DNA of 64,000 nucleotides from Laburnicola sp. R22_1 (Eukaryota > Ascomycota > Dothideomycetes > Pleosporales > Didymosphaeriaceae). Position 1 is the first letter of the stretch, and each line of letters starts with the position of its first letter. A program made the position numbers and the translations under genes. The stretch lies in the NCBI GenBank assembly GCA_014281115.1, contig JACONQ010000009.1:2480001-2544000 (forward strand), in the 5' to 3' direction. The notes under the pieces are model-generated. The model saw nothing but the letters and a program-made list of their open reading frames with translations. It searched no databases and had not been told where the DNA came from. Below, one piece after another: positions 12,107 through 25,650 of this stretch.

Positions 12107-13377
12107 GATTATTAACTTCTATATAGCAAATTTAATAGTATTTTTAATATAGAAGTTTCTTAGTATAGTATATAAGTTATGCTACTAGATATAAAGCTTC
12201 TACTATATTCTTTATAAGTAAGGTAGCGTTTACTAAAGACTACTATACCTAGACTTATTAGCCTTACTTTTTAGCTTAATTATTATATTACTAAAGACCT
12301 TAAAGTACTTAATAAGCTGTGTAGCTTTATTCTAATTATTCTTACTTAGCGTGTTAGTAAGAGGATTATAATTATTATAAGCATTATTATAAGTAATATT
12401 AAAGTCTCTAAAGTAACATATAAAGCAATATATAGCGTTCTTTAACTTATTATAATGCCTAAGCATAGTATAGATAGAGTTTTACTAAATACTGATATCT
12501 TAGATTAAATAGGCGCTACTATATTACTAAAGTAGATCCTTATTAGTTCGCTCCATTTATATGCCTTTAAAAAGCTTATAGTGTTTATAGAATACTAAAA
12601 TTACGTTTATAAAGTTATAGCACTTACTAATAACCCTATACTTTTAATATAGCTAGAATTGCTCCTATAGAGCTACGCGCGCAATCTCTACTTTAAAGCT
12701 ACTAATCTTTCTATATAGAAAGGCTTTAAAAATAAAATTAATTATATAGCTAGCGTAGTAAAGATAGTTATTTATTATAAGGTTAATATTAGGGTCTTTA
12801 TATAAACTAGTAATAAGCTTCCTATTATTACTAGTAGCATTATTAGTTATAAAGTAGTAATTTTTTAACGCGTAGCTATAGTTAGCAATAGTAGAATAAG
12901 TTACTTAAGTAGTAATTATAGCTCTAAAGTAGTCTTCTAAAAGATTTTTAAAGGTAATAAGAATATTAGTAGACTTATTATTATAATCTAAAATCTTATA
13001 AGTTAAAATTACTATAATTTATAGTAATTTACACTAAGTACACACTAGTAGCTTAGCTATACCTAAAAAAGTATGTAATAACTTTTAGAAAGAAGTAATA
13101 GTTAGAGAAAGTTTATATATCTAGACAGCGTAATTTTACTATATAATATTTTTAGCACTATTTAAATCTTCCTCTTTTACTACACTATATCCTATATAAT
13201 ATAGGTAGAGAGCATTATAGAGAAGAACAGTAATATAGCTAGAATATTCTATTATTACTATAAGATAAGGCCCTAAAAATCTACTAATAATACTAACTAA
13301 AAGCTAATATTATTAATAACTATAAAGTTAACTAATATCTTTAATAACTCTAGCACTCTTTATAGGGTGTAGAATGC
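12107..13377. repeat. AT-rich RIP-degraded DNA
   Basis: TpA-rich, stop-filled sequence without a recognisable domain. No gene is called. Confidence 0.55.
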
Positions 13378-13392
13378 GCTTAGTACCTTTAT

Positions 13393-14552
13393 TAAAAATC
13401 TTTATTATGTAGAGATTCTAACCAAGGTTAAGTCCGCACTATACATAGAGAGGAGTAAAATAGAAGCCACTATAACCTAGTACCTAGTATATAGTAGTAG
13501 TAATAAAATATATATAAAATAATAATAATTTTATTATTAGTGTTTTGCACAACAGCATTATTAATAGTAGTTAATAGATAGTCTACTATCTAGCATAACT
13601 AAGTTATATATTATCACTTAACTAGTAGACTATTAGAAAGCTATAGTGGATCGTAGAGTTATAACTATAGTTTACTATACGCATATTATATAAGTCTGTC
13701 TCTTATAATATTTATAATATTTAAAAATTCTTTCTTTTTAATACACATAATACTAAGTCTTTTAAATCTAACTCTTTAATATATATAGTAAGCTAGCTTT
13801 CTAACGTCCTAAAATTAAGTTATCTAATACCTACAGTTAGATAGCTACTAGAGAATTTAAAACTAATATAGACAACTAACTAGGCAATATTAGCTATCTA
13901 GCCAACCTACTATAAGATATAGTTAAGGCAGGCCTACTAGAGAACTAAATTAATTATACTATCTTAGAAGTTATAACTAATAATCTATTTAGGCTATATA
14001 CTATCTTTACGCAACTCTAAATTCTTAAGTGCAAGACTATTCTTTTATATAGAGGCCTAAGCGATAATATAGTAATATTTATATAATAATAATAGCTCCT
14101 TACTATTATATTATTAGTAAGGCTAGTGAATAGACTAAGATATAGCAGTAGATAACTATTAAAAAAAAGAGTATTTTTTATATATTACTAGAGGATGCGC
14201 GTGTAGCTATAGTAAGAAAAGCTTTTAGTAGTAATTAAGATCTTATAGGCGTATGAGAATAATAAGAAGTAAAAGTGGCAGCATAATAAAAGTAAGGGTA
14301 AGCGATAGTAGGAGAGGCATAGAGGAGATAGATAGTAGCAAGATTCTAGGGGGTAGTATATAGCTTGCTAGTTATAAGGAGAAATCTACTATAAAAAGTA
14401 ATAAAATAGTTAGGTTAGTTACTATTATAATTATTATTATTATTATTATAGCGAAAAATATTATTAAAGAAATTATTAATTATATAATATAGTAGTTAGT
14501 TAAATAGCCAGCTTAGAATTACGTAATATTACAAATTAATCCTAGGGAAGAA
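13393..14552 (-). mobile_element. End-truncated retroposon-like copy 2 (1,160 bp)
   Basis: The longest copy of the family, heavily RIP-mutated. It is flanked by an identical 15-bp direct repeat, GCTTAGTACCTTTAT, at 13,378-13,392 and 14,553-14,567. The first 560 bp align base for base with the nearly unmutated copy at 58,132-58,692, almost every difference being C-to-T or G-to-A. Read on the plus strand from about 13,800, one frame stays open except for TAA/TAG codons that could derive from Gln or Trp codons, ending in a Lys/Arg/Gln-rich stretch near 14,270-14,400. I do not recognise the protein. Strand is set with the shared end as 3'. Confidence 0.75.
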
Positions 14553-14567
14553 GCTTAGTACCTTTAT

Positions 14568-15107
14568 AATAACCTTTTATAAATTACTACCTATAAGGGC
14601 AGTATACGGCCTTATAGGGTAAACCTCTCTAGAATAGCTAGAATAGTTAAAAGAGCTAGTTAAATTAAGACTATTCTAAGATAGTAGATAAGAAAGGGAC
14701 GTAGGGGGCCCTTTTTTATATAGAGGGCAGCATAGGGCATAGGCCTACACTAGCCACACACTAATACTAACTAGGAAAGACGCCTTTAGAAAAGTAAAAG
14801 GCGTAAATAGAAAGAAATAGAGTATAAAAAAAGGTAATAGGATGTGCTTAGTAGAGAGGTTAGTACAGAACTATTATATAACCCCCTTTTAAGATCTAAA
14901 AATAGAAAGGAAAGTATATAAAAATAGGGTATTTTAGTAGATTTTTAATATAGCTAACACTATTTTAGAGCTAAAAAAGATTATAATAGGGGTAATAGGC
15001 CCCTATAATTCTAATAGTAGCCTTAGATTTTAATTTAGTTACTATTTAGTAAAAATATTAAAAAAATTATTAGGAGTAAATTAATAGATTAGTAACTTTT
15101 TTTTGTC
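14568..15107. repeat. AT-rich RIP-degraded DNA
   Basis: Stop-filled AT-rich sequence between the retroposon copy and the right-type transposon end. Nothing is recognised in it. Confidence 0.5.
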
Positions 15108-15223
15108 ATTACCTTTTTCACGCTCTTTTTAATTACTAAGCAGGGGGGTCTGCTTTTTTTATCATGTTATTTAAGATAAAAGCCTTTGTCGTGCTACTCC
15201 TAGGTAGTTAATTTAACGCCACA
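15108..15223 (-). repeat. Terminal inverted repeat, right-type copy 2
   Basis: Inverted counterpart of 1,583-1,700: CACGCTCTTTTT, AAGCAGGGGGG, then GTCGTGCTACTCCTAGGTAG and a final ACGCCACA. It retains more of the original bases than the 8,487 copy. Confidence 0.7.
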
Positions 15224-16059
15224 CATAGATTAGTAAAAAAATATAGTAGAAACTATATATTAGCGTTTAGTATTTTGCTAATAAAGCGTATTCTTAGCTC
15301 TAACACTATATAAAAATATAGTTAGCTAAAAAAATTCTAGTTAGTTTATTATGCGCAGGCGCAATTATATTATATAATATTTTCTAGTACTATAAAAGAG
15401 TGTTAAAAAATATATTAACCTAACTATATAGTTTTTAATTAAGGTAGGACAGCTCCTAAAACTATAGGTACTACTAGTAGTAGTAGGAATATTTAAGGAT
15501 AAAGGTGCTAAAAGTTAGAGGTGCCCTACACGCGCGTGTTAGTTAGAATACTACTAAATTAGTAGTAAGCTAGCTAGTAAGGGAGCTACTAGAGAAAAAG
15601 GCGCTAAAAGTAATAGGTGTTTGCACGTAGTAAGCTAGCTAGAAAGCTGCTTAACTAGTAGTAAACTAGGCCACCTATTTTAGTAGCTTAGAGTGCCCTT
15701 AAGAATAGAATACATTAGGTAACTAGTAGATTAAAGTAAGGACTAATAGTTAGGGGCAGCTTCTAATTATTAGTAGTCTAGAAGATTTTAATAGGTAGTT
15801 TACTATTAAATTTATTATCTAAGCATCCTTTTTATAGAGAGTTAGACTTAGGATTAATTAGGTTAGTAAATTTAAAGTTATTATTATAATAGGCGGACTC
15901 TTTATCCTCTAATCTGTCGCTATAATAGGCAGCGCTATAATCTTTAGGGCTATTACTATAGTAAGTAATACTAAGTTCTCCTTTCTAGTTAGCAATTTAG
16001 TAGGGCGGAAGGGTGCCAACCTAGATTATTCTAGCTTAGGTAGTTTTAATTAAATAGTT
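15224..16059. repeat. AT-rich RIP-degraded DNA
   Basis: No ORF or known motif. Composition is as in the flanking transposon relics. Confidence 0.5.
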
Positions 16060-16350
16060 AATTCTATAGGTGTTAAATGGGTACTCTACAGCTAGCTGTA
16101 TAGACATCGAATTCTAATCCTCTATACTGGCAAGCGTGGAGGGTGTACGGGGCGATCGTACGAGGAAAAGGAAATAACATAACAGAACGACTTGGTATTG
16201 ATTGCTTGTCTCTAGAGAGGGTGCGGATGGAAAGGAGAAGATCTTGCGGCGCACGGGCATCACGTGATCCCCACGTGATGCCATCGTGCGGCAATATTGA
16301 AACCTCAATACCCTCAGGTGCCCTTGCCCGTACGGTGTACGGACAATAGG
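16060..16350. other. Normal-composition island with long imperfect hairpin
   Basis: A 290-bp patch of near-balanced base composition between AT-rich blocks. It holds an inverted repeat at 16,244-16,295 whose inner arms, GGCATCACGTG (16,256-16,266) and CACGTGATGCC (16,272-16,282), pair perfectly around a 5-base loop. Outer arms (CGCACG/CGTGCG and TTGC/GCAA) extend the stem with a few mismatches. Short overlapping ORFs of 64-73 codons exist on both strands, but none looks like a protein. It could be unique DNA that escaped RIP or the remnant of a miniature element. Confidence 0.55.
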
Positions 16351-18473
16351 TAAGAGCTGTCTAATCTATAAATTAGCTTCTCTAGTAGGTTTATAGTCTC
16401 TAGGTTTAGGGTTAGAAGTAAGACCTAGATCCTACTATATAATTCCTAGAGACTAGTCTTACTAGTAGCTTTCTTAGGTAGCAGGAATAGGGTAACTAAA
16501 AGACAATTTATTGTCTAATAATTCCTTGTCTAAGAAAGGCAGCTTAATAGTCTTAACACTACTATCTTTATTAAAGACGTCTTTATAGCTTAGTTTCTAA
16601 TAAGCCTTTAAGTACGTTTTAATAACTAAGATAGTAGGGCTAGGAAACTAAATAGAGATCTCCTTAGAGACGCTCTAGTTAGCTTTTAATAAGCAAGTTG
16701 TTTAGTAGATATAGTTCTACTTTTTAAGTAGACTATCCTATTAGGTAGTAGAAAAGTCTATAGTAGGACAAGGTTACTAGTAAAGGTTAGATTCTTATTA
16801 TCTTTCTAATAAAGGCGGCGGTCCTAAGCGTTAACTAAGTAGTTAGCTTACTTAAAAAATTTCCTAGTAATAATAAGATCATAGTCCCCTATTTTATAAA
16901 AAATAAACTATATAGTAATACTACGTCTATTAATATTAAGCTAGGCTATAAAATAGGTATTTACTTTTATGCTTCTCTTCTCTATAAAGTTCTTAAGGGG
17001 GATTAGTGTCTTTAGGCAGAGAAGTTTGGCTTTAAGCTATTTTTATACTACCTTTATATACCTTAAAGTAATAAGATTATAAGCGCTAGCACTAGTGTCT
17101 ATTAAGACTTGCAACCTAAGAGCTAACCCTTAGAATTTAATTTACACTAGTATAACTAGCTAAAGGCCTCTAAATAGCTTAGAAATCTTTACTATCTTAC
17201 TACCTATAGGTAGTAATTTTAGTTTAGCATTTATATTTTATAGTTAAAATTATAGTTTATCTAAATTAATTAGTTTAGTAGCTCCTATATAAGCTACTAG
17301 GTTAGAGTAGTCTAGTAGTGCGTATTTAAAGTCTTATTATCTAAAAAATTACCTACCTTTAAATTAGAGTAGTAAGCAATACTAAGTTTATTTAAATTAA
17401 AATTGTTCTCTACTTTTATATTTACTTATATAGCTGTCTTAGAGTAGTAGCGTAAGTGTAGGCCTCTAAGTTTCTTACTATAGCCAAAGTAGACGTTATA
17501 CTTTATACACTATACTTTGGTCTAATTATAGAGAGTTAAAAAGAAAAAAGTAAGTCTAAAATAAGGTATTTATTTTCTAGTTACTATATATAAGAGTATT
17601 AATCTAGAGAGTAGTACTTTATAAGAAGTTCATATATATGCCTAAAAAGAGTTTATTATACTATTATTATAGAGAGTGCAACTAGCTGTAGTTATCTAGT
17701 ATTTAATTACTAGGTAGTTAATATTATAGTCTTCTATCTCTCTCTAAAGTATTAACTTAAGACTTCTAGTTAACTTAAGTTATAATTTATCCTTCTAGGT
17801 CTTTATATTTAGTCTACCTTTCCTAGCTAGACTTTTAAAAGCCTATAGAAATGTCTAGGCATTTATTTTATTAAAGAGAAAAAGCTTATAAAACTTCTTA
17901 CGTGCCTATTAGAAAGTAAAGACATTATAGTAAGTCTCTTTTAGAAATTTAAAGAGTGCTTTAGGTCTATAATTTTCTTAGAGGGCCTAATTTATTTAAT
18001 ACTAATTTTGCGCTACCTCTTAAGGCGTGTCTCTAAGGTAGCTAAAAATAGCTTTTATAAAGTTATTTTAATCTTTCTTATTATTATTGCCTTAGTAATA
18101 GTCTACATTTATATAGATTTTATTACATATATCCTCTAGCTAATCTTTAATACTAGGGCTAGATTAACATTTTTATAGTATTTATTAATATTAGGTAGCT
18201 TTATAAAGTATTCTAGCTTAGATATACTAAAGATTGTCGATTTACCAAATATCTTTTTTAACCTATTTTTTTAGTTTAAGGTTAAAGTAGGTTAAGATGA
18301 AAGGTTATTATATACTATATATAGTACCTAATTTTAATTAAAGACTAATCTTAAATACTACCTAATAACGCGATAATAGTTTAAACTTACTTACACCCTA
18401 TCTATACCTTATAAGCTTCTAATCTATATAAGATTTACTTATGCTATATATAGCACACCTGGCTTATTACTAC
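16351..18473. repeat. AT-rich RIP-degraded DNA
   Basis: No ORF of 60 codons and no recognised domain. It is probably old transposon sequence. Confidence 0.55.
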
Positions 18474-18618
18474 TATAAAAGAATTTAGTTCTAATTAGGA
18501 CTGAGTACAAAGATAGATTAAGGTATTTTCGCTAAAAAAAACCGCCTATTAAATTCTTAAGAGCTAATTAGGCACCAGCTTACCACATAACCCGTGTAGT
18601 AGAGTTTATTCTACCACA
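18474..18618 (-). repeat. LTR of the Ty3-type element (3' LTR)
   Basis: 145 bp aligning to 30,459-30,607. It includes CTAATTAGGACTGAG, AAGAGCTAATTAGGCACCAG and the terminal TTCTACCACA. The start is TATA here versus TGTA in the other copy, a G-to-A change that removed the canonical TG. Confidence 0.75.
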
Positions 18619-21600
18619 TACCTCTCTACCTATAGAAGCTTAGCCCTATTAAGCTTTATACTAAACACCCTTCTAGAAAATACTCTAAATATTCTATAGC
18701 GCCTTCTACTAGTAAGCAAAGGTTAGGCCCGCCTCTAATAGTAAGCTCTACTAATTACCTAGCTTTGTATAACCTTAAACAATAGCCTATAAATGTCCAC
18801 CTATTTTTATTACTAACCTGTCTATTCTACTTACTCTTCGCACTCTTATAATTTTTCTATAGTTTAGCTTCTTGTCCTCCTAAACCCTAAACTATTCTTA
18901 AGCCTTTACTTAGCCTGCCTTATTATGTCTCCCTATCTTTAGATTAACTATGCCCTAGGCGCCTACGTATCTGGCTGCCTTAGTTCTAGTAGTAGTAGTA
19001 GCGGCGGCAAGCCTTCTTATTAAGATAATAATAGTATAGGCTCTAGTAGTTTTAATCTCCTACTAGTGCCTAAAAAGCCCTCTATTAGCGTATTTATTAC
19101 CTTCTTATCTCTGCGTAAGTCTCTTGCATCCTAATAGTCTCTTAGGTTAATCCCTAGAAAGTAATTTCTCTCTTAGACACACGTATTAGCTTTAACATTA
19201 TAGCCTAAGTTTTTATAGCTCTTAGGCAGAGTGTTAGTAATAATAATAACCTACCTTATAGTTTGCAACCCTAGATAAATAGTTAAGATAATTTTATACT
19301 TTAGTTAGACTATACCCCTAATAAACTTATAATTAACACCTTACTCTTTTATTTTCTCTACTATAGTTAGAAAGTGCAATAATGCAATACTAAGGATAAG
19401 CAAATTGCATTCTACTAGGCTTAATAGTCTAAATTATTAAATATTAAAGGCTCTTATTCTATATACCTACTAAGCCTATTCGCTACTACTATCTAAGAAC
19501 GTATTAACTTTACCTATTCTCCTATTATAGGCAATAACACTCTATCCTATAATAGGTGCCTACTAGCGCAGCGTTAGTATTTCTAGTTCGCTAATAATAA
19601 TATAGAACTACTATTTAGTAGTATATATATAGTCTGCTATATCTATAATAAAAGCGCTCTATACTCTTTTATTCTAGGTATACCACGCTATTCCTCTCTT
19701 TATAGGCATACACTCTAAATACCTCTTAAGTTAACTATTAAATAGGCCTTTATCCTTTACCTCCTAATTCTTCTCTTATACATTAAGCACGCGTTATAAA
19801 CCTTAATACTTAAACCTAAGTAATACTTAGCTCTCTAGAAGTAATATTTATATTTAAGGGCTTTATAATTAGCAATAACCTTAAATTTCTACCTTAGTTA
19901 ACCCCTAACTCTCTAATCCTATATCCTTTAGCTTCGCCCTTAAATACTATTTGTCTAGCTTCTTCCTAATCTTCTTTTTACGTAAGCTTTACCACTGCGT
20001 ACATATATACTCCTAACTAGTCTAAAGCACCTACTTACTAGGCTACTTTAGAGATAGACCTATTAGCTTTTTAGATAGTTTTAGTACTACTTCTAGCTCT
20101 TGTCTATTATGTAATTGCAATTTATATATTCTAAGAAAGAAGAAGAGCTCTAAAAAGATATTAGGCACGCTTTAACTATTAGTCTAATAGTTCTTCTTTT
20201 CCCTATAACACTAATATAGAGAATAAAGCCTAGACTTAAGTTTTCTAGAAGTTACAGCGCTTCCTAGAGTAAGACTTCTTCTAGAGGCTATTATAGAATT
20301 CTTAAGTTTAGGCTAGAGTTACTTAGGCTTATAGATTCTATAATAAGCGTAAAGAGGAAAAAGAGTAAAAGAAAAGTAGTAGTTTTAGCTTATAGCTTGC
20401 TAGTAATAGCTACAAAAGTCCCTTTTTACCTAAGGGCTGCTTAGGCTTTAGATAGCTTAAATGCATCCCTTATCCCTACTATACTCTACTTCTTTTCTTA
20501 TAATACCATATTTTCCTATCCACGCCTATAAGCTATTTACTTTTTAATTACTATTTATAAGTGCCTAATCTATCTTTAGAGTTTCTTACTAGCGGTAATA
20601 TAGTCACACTTTTCTTAAAGGGTACTACTACCTATTACTAGTCTAGAAGCGGTATTTGCGCACACGCCTTATCTACTATAACCTAATAAAGCCTTATAGC
20701 CACTTAGAGCATATAACCTGCCCTTTATATCCTTTTACTTCCCTCTTTATTTTACTATTTTAATTCTTCTACCTAATAGTCTTAACCTTCTCCTTAACTA
20801 TAGCTGCTGTTAACTTCTCCTTTAGTAGCCACGCCTCTAGTACTAGTAATAATAATAATAATAATAGTAAGAAAAGCGGCCAAGGCTTATAATAGCCCTT
20901 ACTACTGCCTATTAACAATACTTTATAACTACTCCTATTCTATTATATATATACCTATCCTAATTATTCCTTAGCTTACTAACTTATACTCTAGTTATTA
21001 CTCTCTTAAATTAGCTATACAACTTCAGCACTATCTATAAGATTATAAGACTTTTACGTAATATTTACGCTAAGCATCTATTATTAGGCTACCTTGCACA
21101 GTTCGCTTAAGGTATAGGCAGCTTTAAAATTAACCCTAATTCTACTAATAACACTCCTATTGTTCACACTATTCTATTCTATTAGCTATACTAAGCTACT
21201 TTTATAAAAGACATAAGCACTAATAAATAAAGGCGTAATTACTTTAAATAGTACTTAGTGTTTAGTTATACTTTTTATATATCTTATCTTTCTACCCTTC
21301 TCTTTACTATAGGCTAAGGCCATATTAACTATAATTCTAGTATAGCTAAGAGTAATTATAATTAAGCCTATAGAGCTTGTGTCTAGAGCTATTATCCCTA
21401 CTTTTAGTATATTAACAGTAGTTAGCGCCTTCTTCTTAAGGGCTATTGTGTTCTATACTAGATAACTTCCTAATATTAGTAGTGCTCTTTTAACTGCTAT
21501 AGTAAGCCTAATTTGCTCTTAACTAATTTTCTATTACTAATCTACCTACCTAGCTTTATTCCCTTTAGTATTCGCTATAAATACTTAAGCTAATTTTTTC

Positions 21601-21824
21601 TAGTAGAGTTATTAGTAAGTGTATAAGCTATAGATAAAGCAACTAGAAGTAAATACTTATATTTATAATAGAATTAGTAAGCTGCTTAGTTCTAGCAACA
21701 CTACTATAATACTTCCTACTAGGCGCCCTAGTAGGCCTTATCTAATTATTAAGAGTTTCTTAGAGGCGCCTAATTCTCTATTAGGTACTAATTCTAATAT
21801 TGCTAAGCCTTTCCTATATACACC

Positions 21825-21995
21825 CCTCTTTAGGCGTTATTATGCCTAGCCTATTATCCTTTCTAGTGGTAATAGTAGTAGTCCTTTCTTATTCTAAGGT
21901 TCTCCCTATACACCACTCTTTTTCTATTCTTCTTAACTTATTATCTTCTCTAGTAGTAATAGTAGTAGCCCTTCCCTATCTTAGGGCCAAACTAC
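21825..21995. repeat. Tandem duplication inside the Ty3-type element
   Basis: Two diverged units of about 110 bp sharing TTATCCTTTCTAGTGGTAAT and GTAATAGTAGTAG. They account for the repetitive Leu/Val/Ser-rich 79-codon ORF at 21,800-22,039, which I do not take as a gene. Confidence 0.6.
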
Positions 21996-23449
21996 TTCCA
22001 CTCCTAGTTGTCTGCTCTCTAGCCTCTATTCCTCTCTAGATTAAATCTTACTTAATGCGGTGCTATAGATTAGCTCTTTATTCTTTAATTTATCCCCCTT
22101 TTAGACTACTAATAATCCTTTTAAAGTTCTATTCTACTTGCCTTCCCCTATACGTCTAGCTTTCTAATAGTCTATTAATTTCGCCTGCACTCTCTTATCC
22201 CTACTTAGCTATAGTAGCATAATTTCCTCTCTTCCTTTTTTAGGTCTGTCCTCTATTTCTTCTAACCTCTTTGCCTAAGCTATATACCTAGGTTTAGGCC
22301 CTAGCAGAACTTAAGCTATAGAGCAAGGTAGCTATATGCCTTACTCCTATTAAAGTCGCAATCTAAACCCTAATTATAGCTTAGGCTGTGGCGATTATAG
22401 GGGTTTAGATTCTTATAGAGGTTAGTATAGTAGTTTTTAGCTTTTAATTTTCTAGCTATCTAATTATTAGTTAGGCTTTATTATTAGGGTCTATAGCTTA
22501 TAATCCTATTCTTGTAATTATATATATATATATATATTAGACTTTAATTTAACTTAGTACTAATACTATTATTCTATCTTCTTTTCTAACTTTTCTTCTT
22601 TAACTACTTCCTTCCCCCTTAAGAAATAAGCTATCCCTTAGCTTATAATATACTAATGTTCTGGCTAGCTTACTCCTCCTAATAGGTAAAGTCTAAGGGA
22701 TTAAAGTTTACTAGTAGTAACAAAATCTCTACTTACTTTATTCTTATAGAGACGTCCTATATATATCTTGCTAGCCTCTATAATCCACGTGTAAATATAG
22801 AATATTTAGGCTTAGGCCTCTATATAACTTTATTAAGGTCTATAGAATTAATTTTCTCTAAGAAATTAGTAATTTCTTCTAAAAGGTTATTAGTATCTAT
22901 AATATTAGATTCTAGTATTGTGTTAAAGTCTATTATTATACGCGGATAAAATTAAACAATATAATCGCCTAGCATTCTATTATAAAATGGTATTCTATTA
23001 AGATTCTTAAGTATATACTATTATTTACTATATAGTAGTATAGCCCTAATTCTAAAGGGACCTTAGTACCTTCTAGCAAGCTTAACTTTGCAACTTATAT
23101 TACTAGTCTAAAAAGTATTATATACTAATACTAAATCGCCTTATTATAATAGCTTTATCCTAAGAGTGTGCTAATTATTAAACTATTTCTTTCCTTATTT
23201 GCGCAGTTAGATAGTTTAGTTAATAGCTTCTTAGAGGCGATAATCACGCTTCTTAAACTGCTCTACTCTAATAGCTAGAAGTTCTTTAGTAGTATAAACC
23301 TATTTCTATAGAAGTGTCTGCTATATTAGAATATAAAGTTTAATAGGAAGAACATATTCTCTTTTATAGATTAGAAAGGCTAGTATTTTACCTATAAATC
23401 GCTTTACTATAACCTAATTAGCCTATAGAGCTTTAGATAGGTTCTAGAC

Positions 23450-23900
23450 CTAGTTGCCCTTTATCTTCTATAGTGCGCCAACAAGCTCTTAGTAGCCTCT
23501 TTCTACTAGACCTTACCCTTATAGGTAATAAGCACTAGATACCACTTATTAAATACTAAACTATTTAGCTAAGTCCTCTACTAAGCCTCTATTCTCTAGT
23601 TCTCTATCTACTAATAGGCAAAAAGGGATGCCCTACCTACTAAAGATAGATTCTTTTAAGAACTAGGCAACTATAGCTAAGTTGGCATTAGTAAGTGCTT
23701 TTGCTTTAGGCTATTTAGAGGTATAGTTTCTAGTAATAATTATAAATTTCTTCCCTTCTTTGCTTCTAGGCATATACACTATATCTACTATAACCTATTC
23801 TTAAATTATATCTGTTCCCTATATAGGGTGCAACTTTTCTACTACCCTTTTAGTAGAATACGCCTAATATTTAGCACAAGTCTTAATATATTTCTTAACA
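23450..23900 (-). pseudogene. Ty3-type integrase fragment
   Basis: Minus-strand translation, allowing TAA/TAG in place of Gln or Trp, gives the zinc-binding tail CAKYQAYS, the first catalytic segment around IVDIVYMP, then KGKKFIIITRNY-like and the second segment LLVDRELENRGLVEDLAKQF, followed by VVSSAYYLQGQGLVERG. These follow the order of retroviral-type integrase cores in Ty3 elements. The enzyme would insert the element's cDNA into the genome. Several nonsense codons make it non-functional. Confidence 0.7.
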
Positions 23901-24949
23901 CTCTAATATAGATTTAGCTAGTAGTAATATACTATAATCTTTCTCTAGGTGCCTTCTTATTCTTAATAGCCTAATTTCTTATAGAGTTATTACAGAATAT
24001 CCGCCTATTAGACTAGGTTATCCACAACTCTATGCAGCGGCCTATTTCCTATAGTTTAATACTATAGTATGCCTCTTATAACCCTATACTTCTAAGCTTA
24101 TAGCCTAATATATCTTTAGTTTTTCTTAGATAGGCCTTTAGGCATAGTTAGAGTTATAAGCTATGTTATAATATTATAAAAGTGTTTAGTGCACAGGTTA
24201 GAGGAAATTTTAGGCAGGTTATTTATAGTAGGCTCTGTATATTTTATTTTTACTTTAGCCTCCTTACCTATAGTAGAGAATATAATACTAATATGCCCTA
24301 AATACTTCTTAATAAAGTTCTTAATATCTTCTTCTAGCTATTTAGAAGGGATCTAATCTTTTTACTATTTATGTCTTAAGAGCGCATTAGCAACTATATT
24401 CTTACGCCCTAAAATATAGTAGATATTAAACTTCTAGAGCGTTAGAAGTGCCAACTAGTAGGTTATTAAAGCCCCTAGTAAGTTAGTTACGCTGCGATTT
24501 AGCTAGGTAATTAAGGTGCAAAAGTTAGTTTTTATAATAAAGAGTATTTTATAAATCTAGGGTTAAAACTTTTTAAGCGCAAAAAAAGGGCTTTGCACTT
24601 ATACTTCCCTAAATTCTAGTTATATTTACTTTAAGACTAAATACCTAATTTAAATCGCACTAGATAAAGAAGACTATCTAGTCTATATTGCTATATTGCA
24701 GCTCCCTATCTAATTTTACTACTATCTACTACGACTACTACTTCTTATAATAGCTCTAAGTAGTTAATAGACACTAATACTAGGGCAGAAGTAATACTCT
24801 TTTTTAATTACTATATTACTATATTCTTTACAATTCTCTAGTAAAACTCTACACCCTTATATAGTAGTGCAAATAGTAGTGTAGTAATCTTTATAAAGTT
24901 TTTAATCTAGATTTAATAGTATACACAAACTCTAAGAAAGATTTAAATA

Positions 24950-25650
24950 TCTTTAGTACAGTTATAAGGCAGCTATTTAATAATCTTAGCCACTTTCTTT
25001 TAGAATAGATATTAACTATTCTTATTAACTACATAGCTAACTATATCTATAGTGGCGTAGTCCTAGTTAGACTTTTTGCCTAACGTAGTAATGCCCACTA
25101 GTTTTATATCTGCTAGAACCTAATTAAGATTTATAAGGTGTTCTGCAATATATCTACAAATTCCTTTCTTAAGCATCTCTCTATTATAGTTAGTCTTTAG
25201 GCTCTTTACTATAATATTATCTATATAAGACATACAATAAGAGGGAATCTAGTTATAAAAATCTTTATAATAATCTGCATAAACTTAGCCACAGAATTAG
25301 TTGTTTCTATAGGCAATATGCACTGCTAGATAAGTTCTAGAGGCGTGTAGAATATAGTTATAGCGCGGGAAAGTTTATAAAGGATTACTTAGTTATATCT
25401 AGAAAAGAAGTTAATAAGAAATATTATAAGATAACTAGCAAACTCTTTTAAGAACTTATTAGGGTTTAGGAAAAAATTGCCATCTTAGACTATAACACTA
25501 TTAATACGTTAGGCGTTATTAATTAGTTAGTATCCTTTATTCTTCTTTATAACTAAAAACCACAGGTTGTAATATAGACTTCTACTATACTCTAGTACGT
25601 CCTAATTAAGCCTCTGCTATGCTATATTAATAACTACATCCCTAAGTTTC
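24950..25650 (-). pseudogene. Ty3-type reverse transcriptase fragment
   Basis: Minus-strand sequence around 25,150-25,230 reads SYIDNIIVKS, corresponding to the YxDD active-site box followed by a basic stretch. The second aspartate is Asn (GAT to AAT, a RIP-type change). Surrounding residues are broken by stops. Boundaries are approximate. Confidence 0.6.

Noticed and set aside
12985..13060. Possible copia LTR fragment (ACTATAATTTATAGTAATTT)
   Set aside because: Similarity to the LTR's AATCACTGTAAGTTACACC region is short and in AT-rich sequence; not distinguishable from chance.
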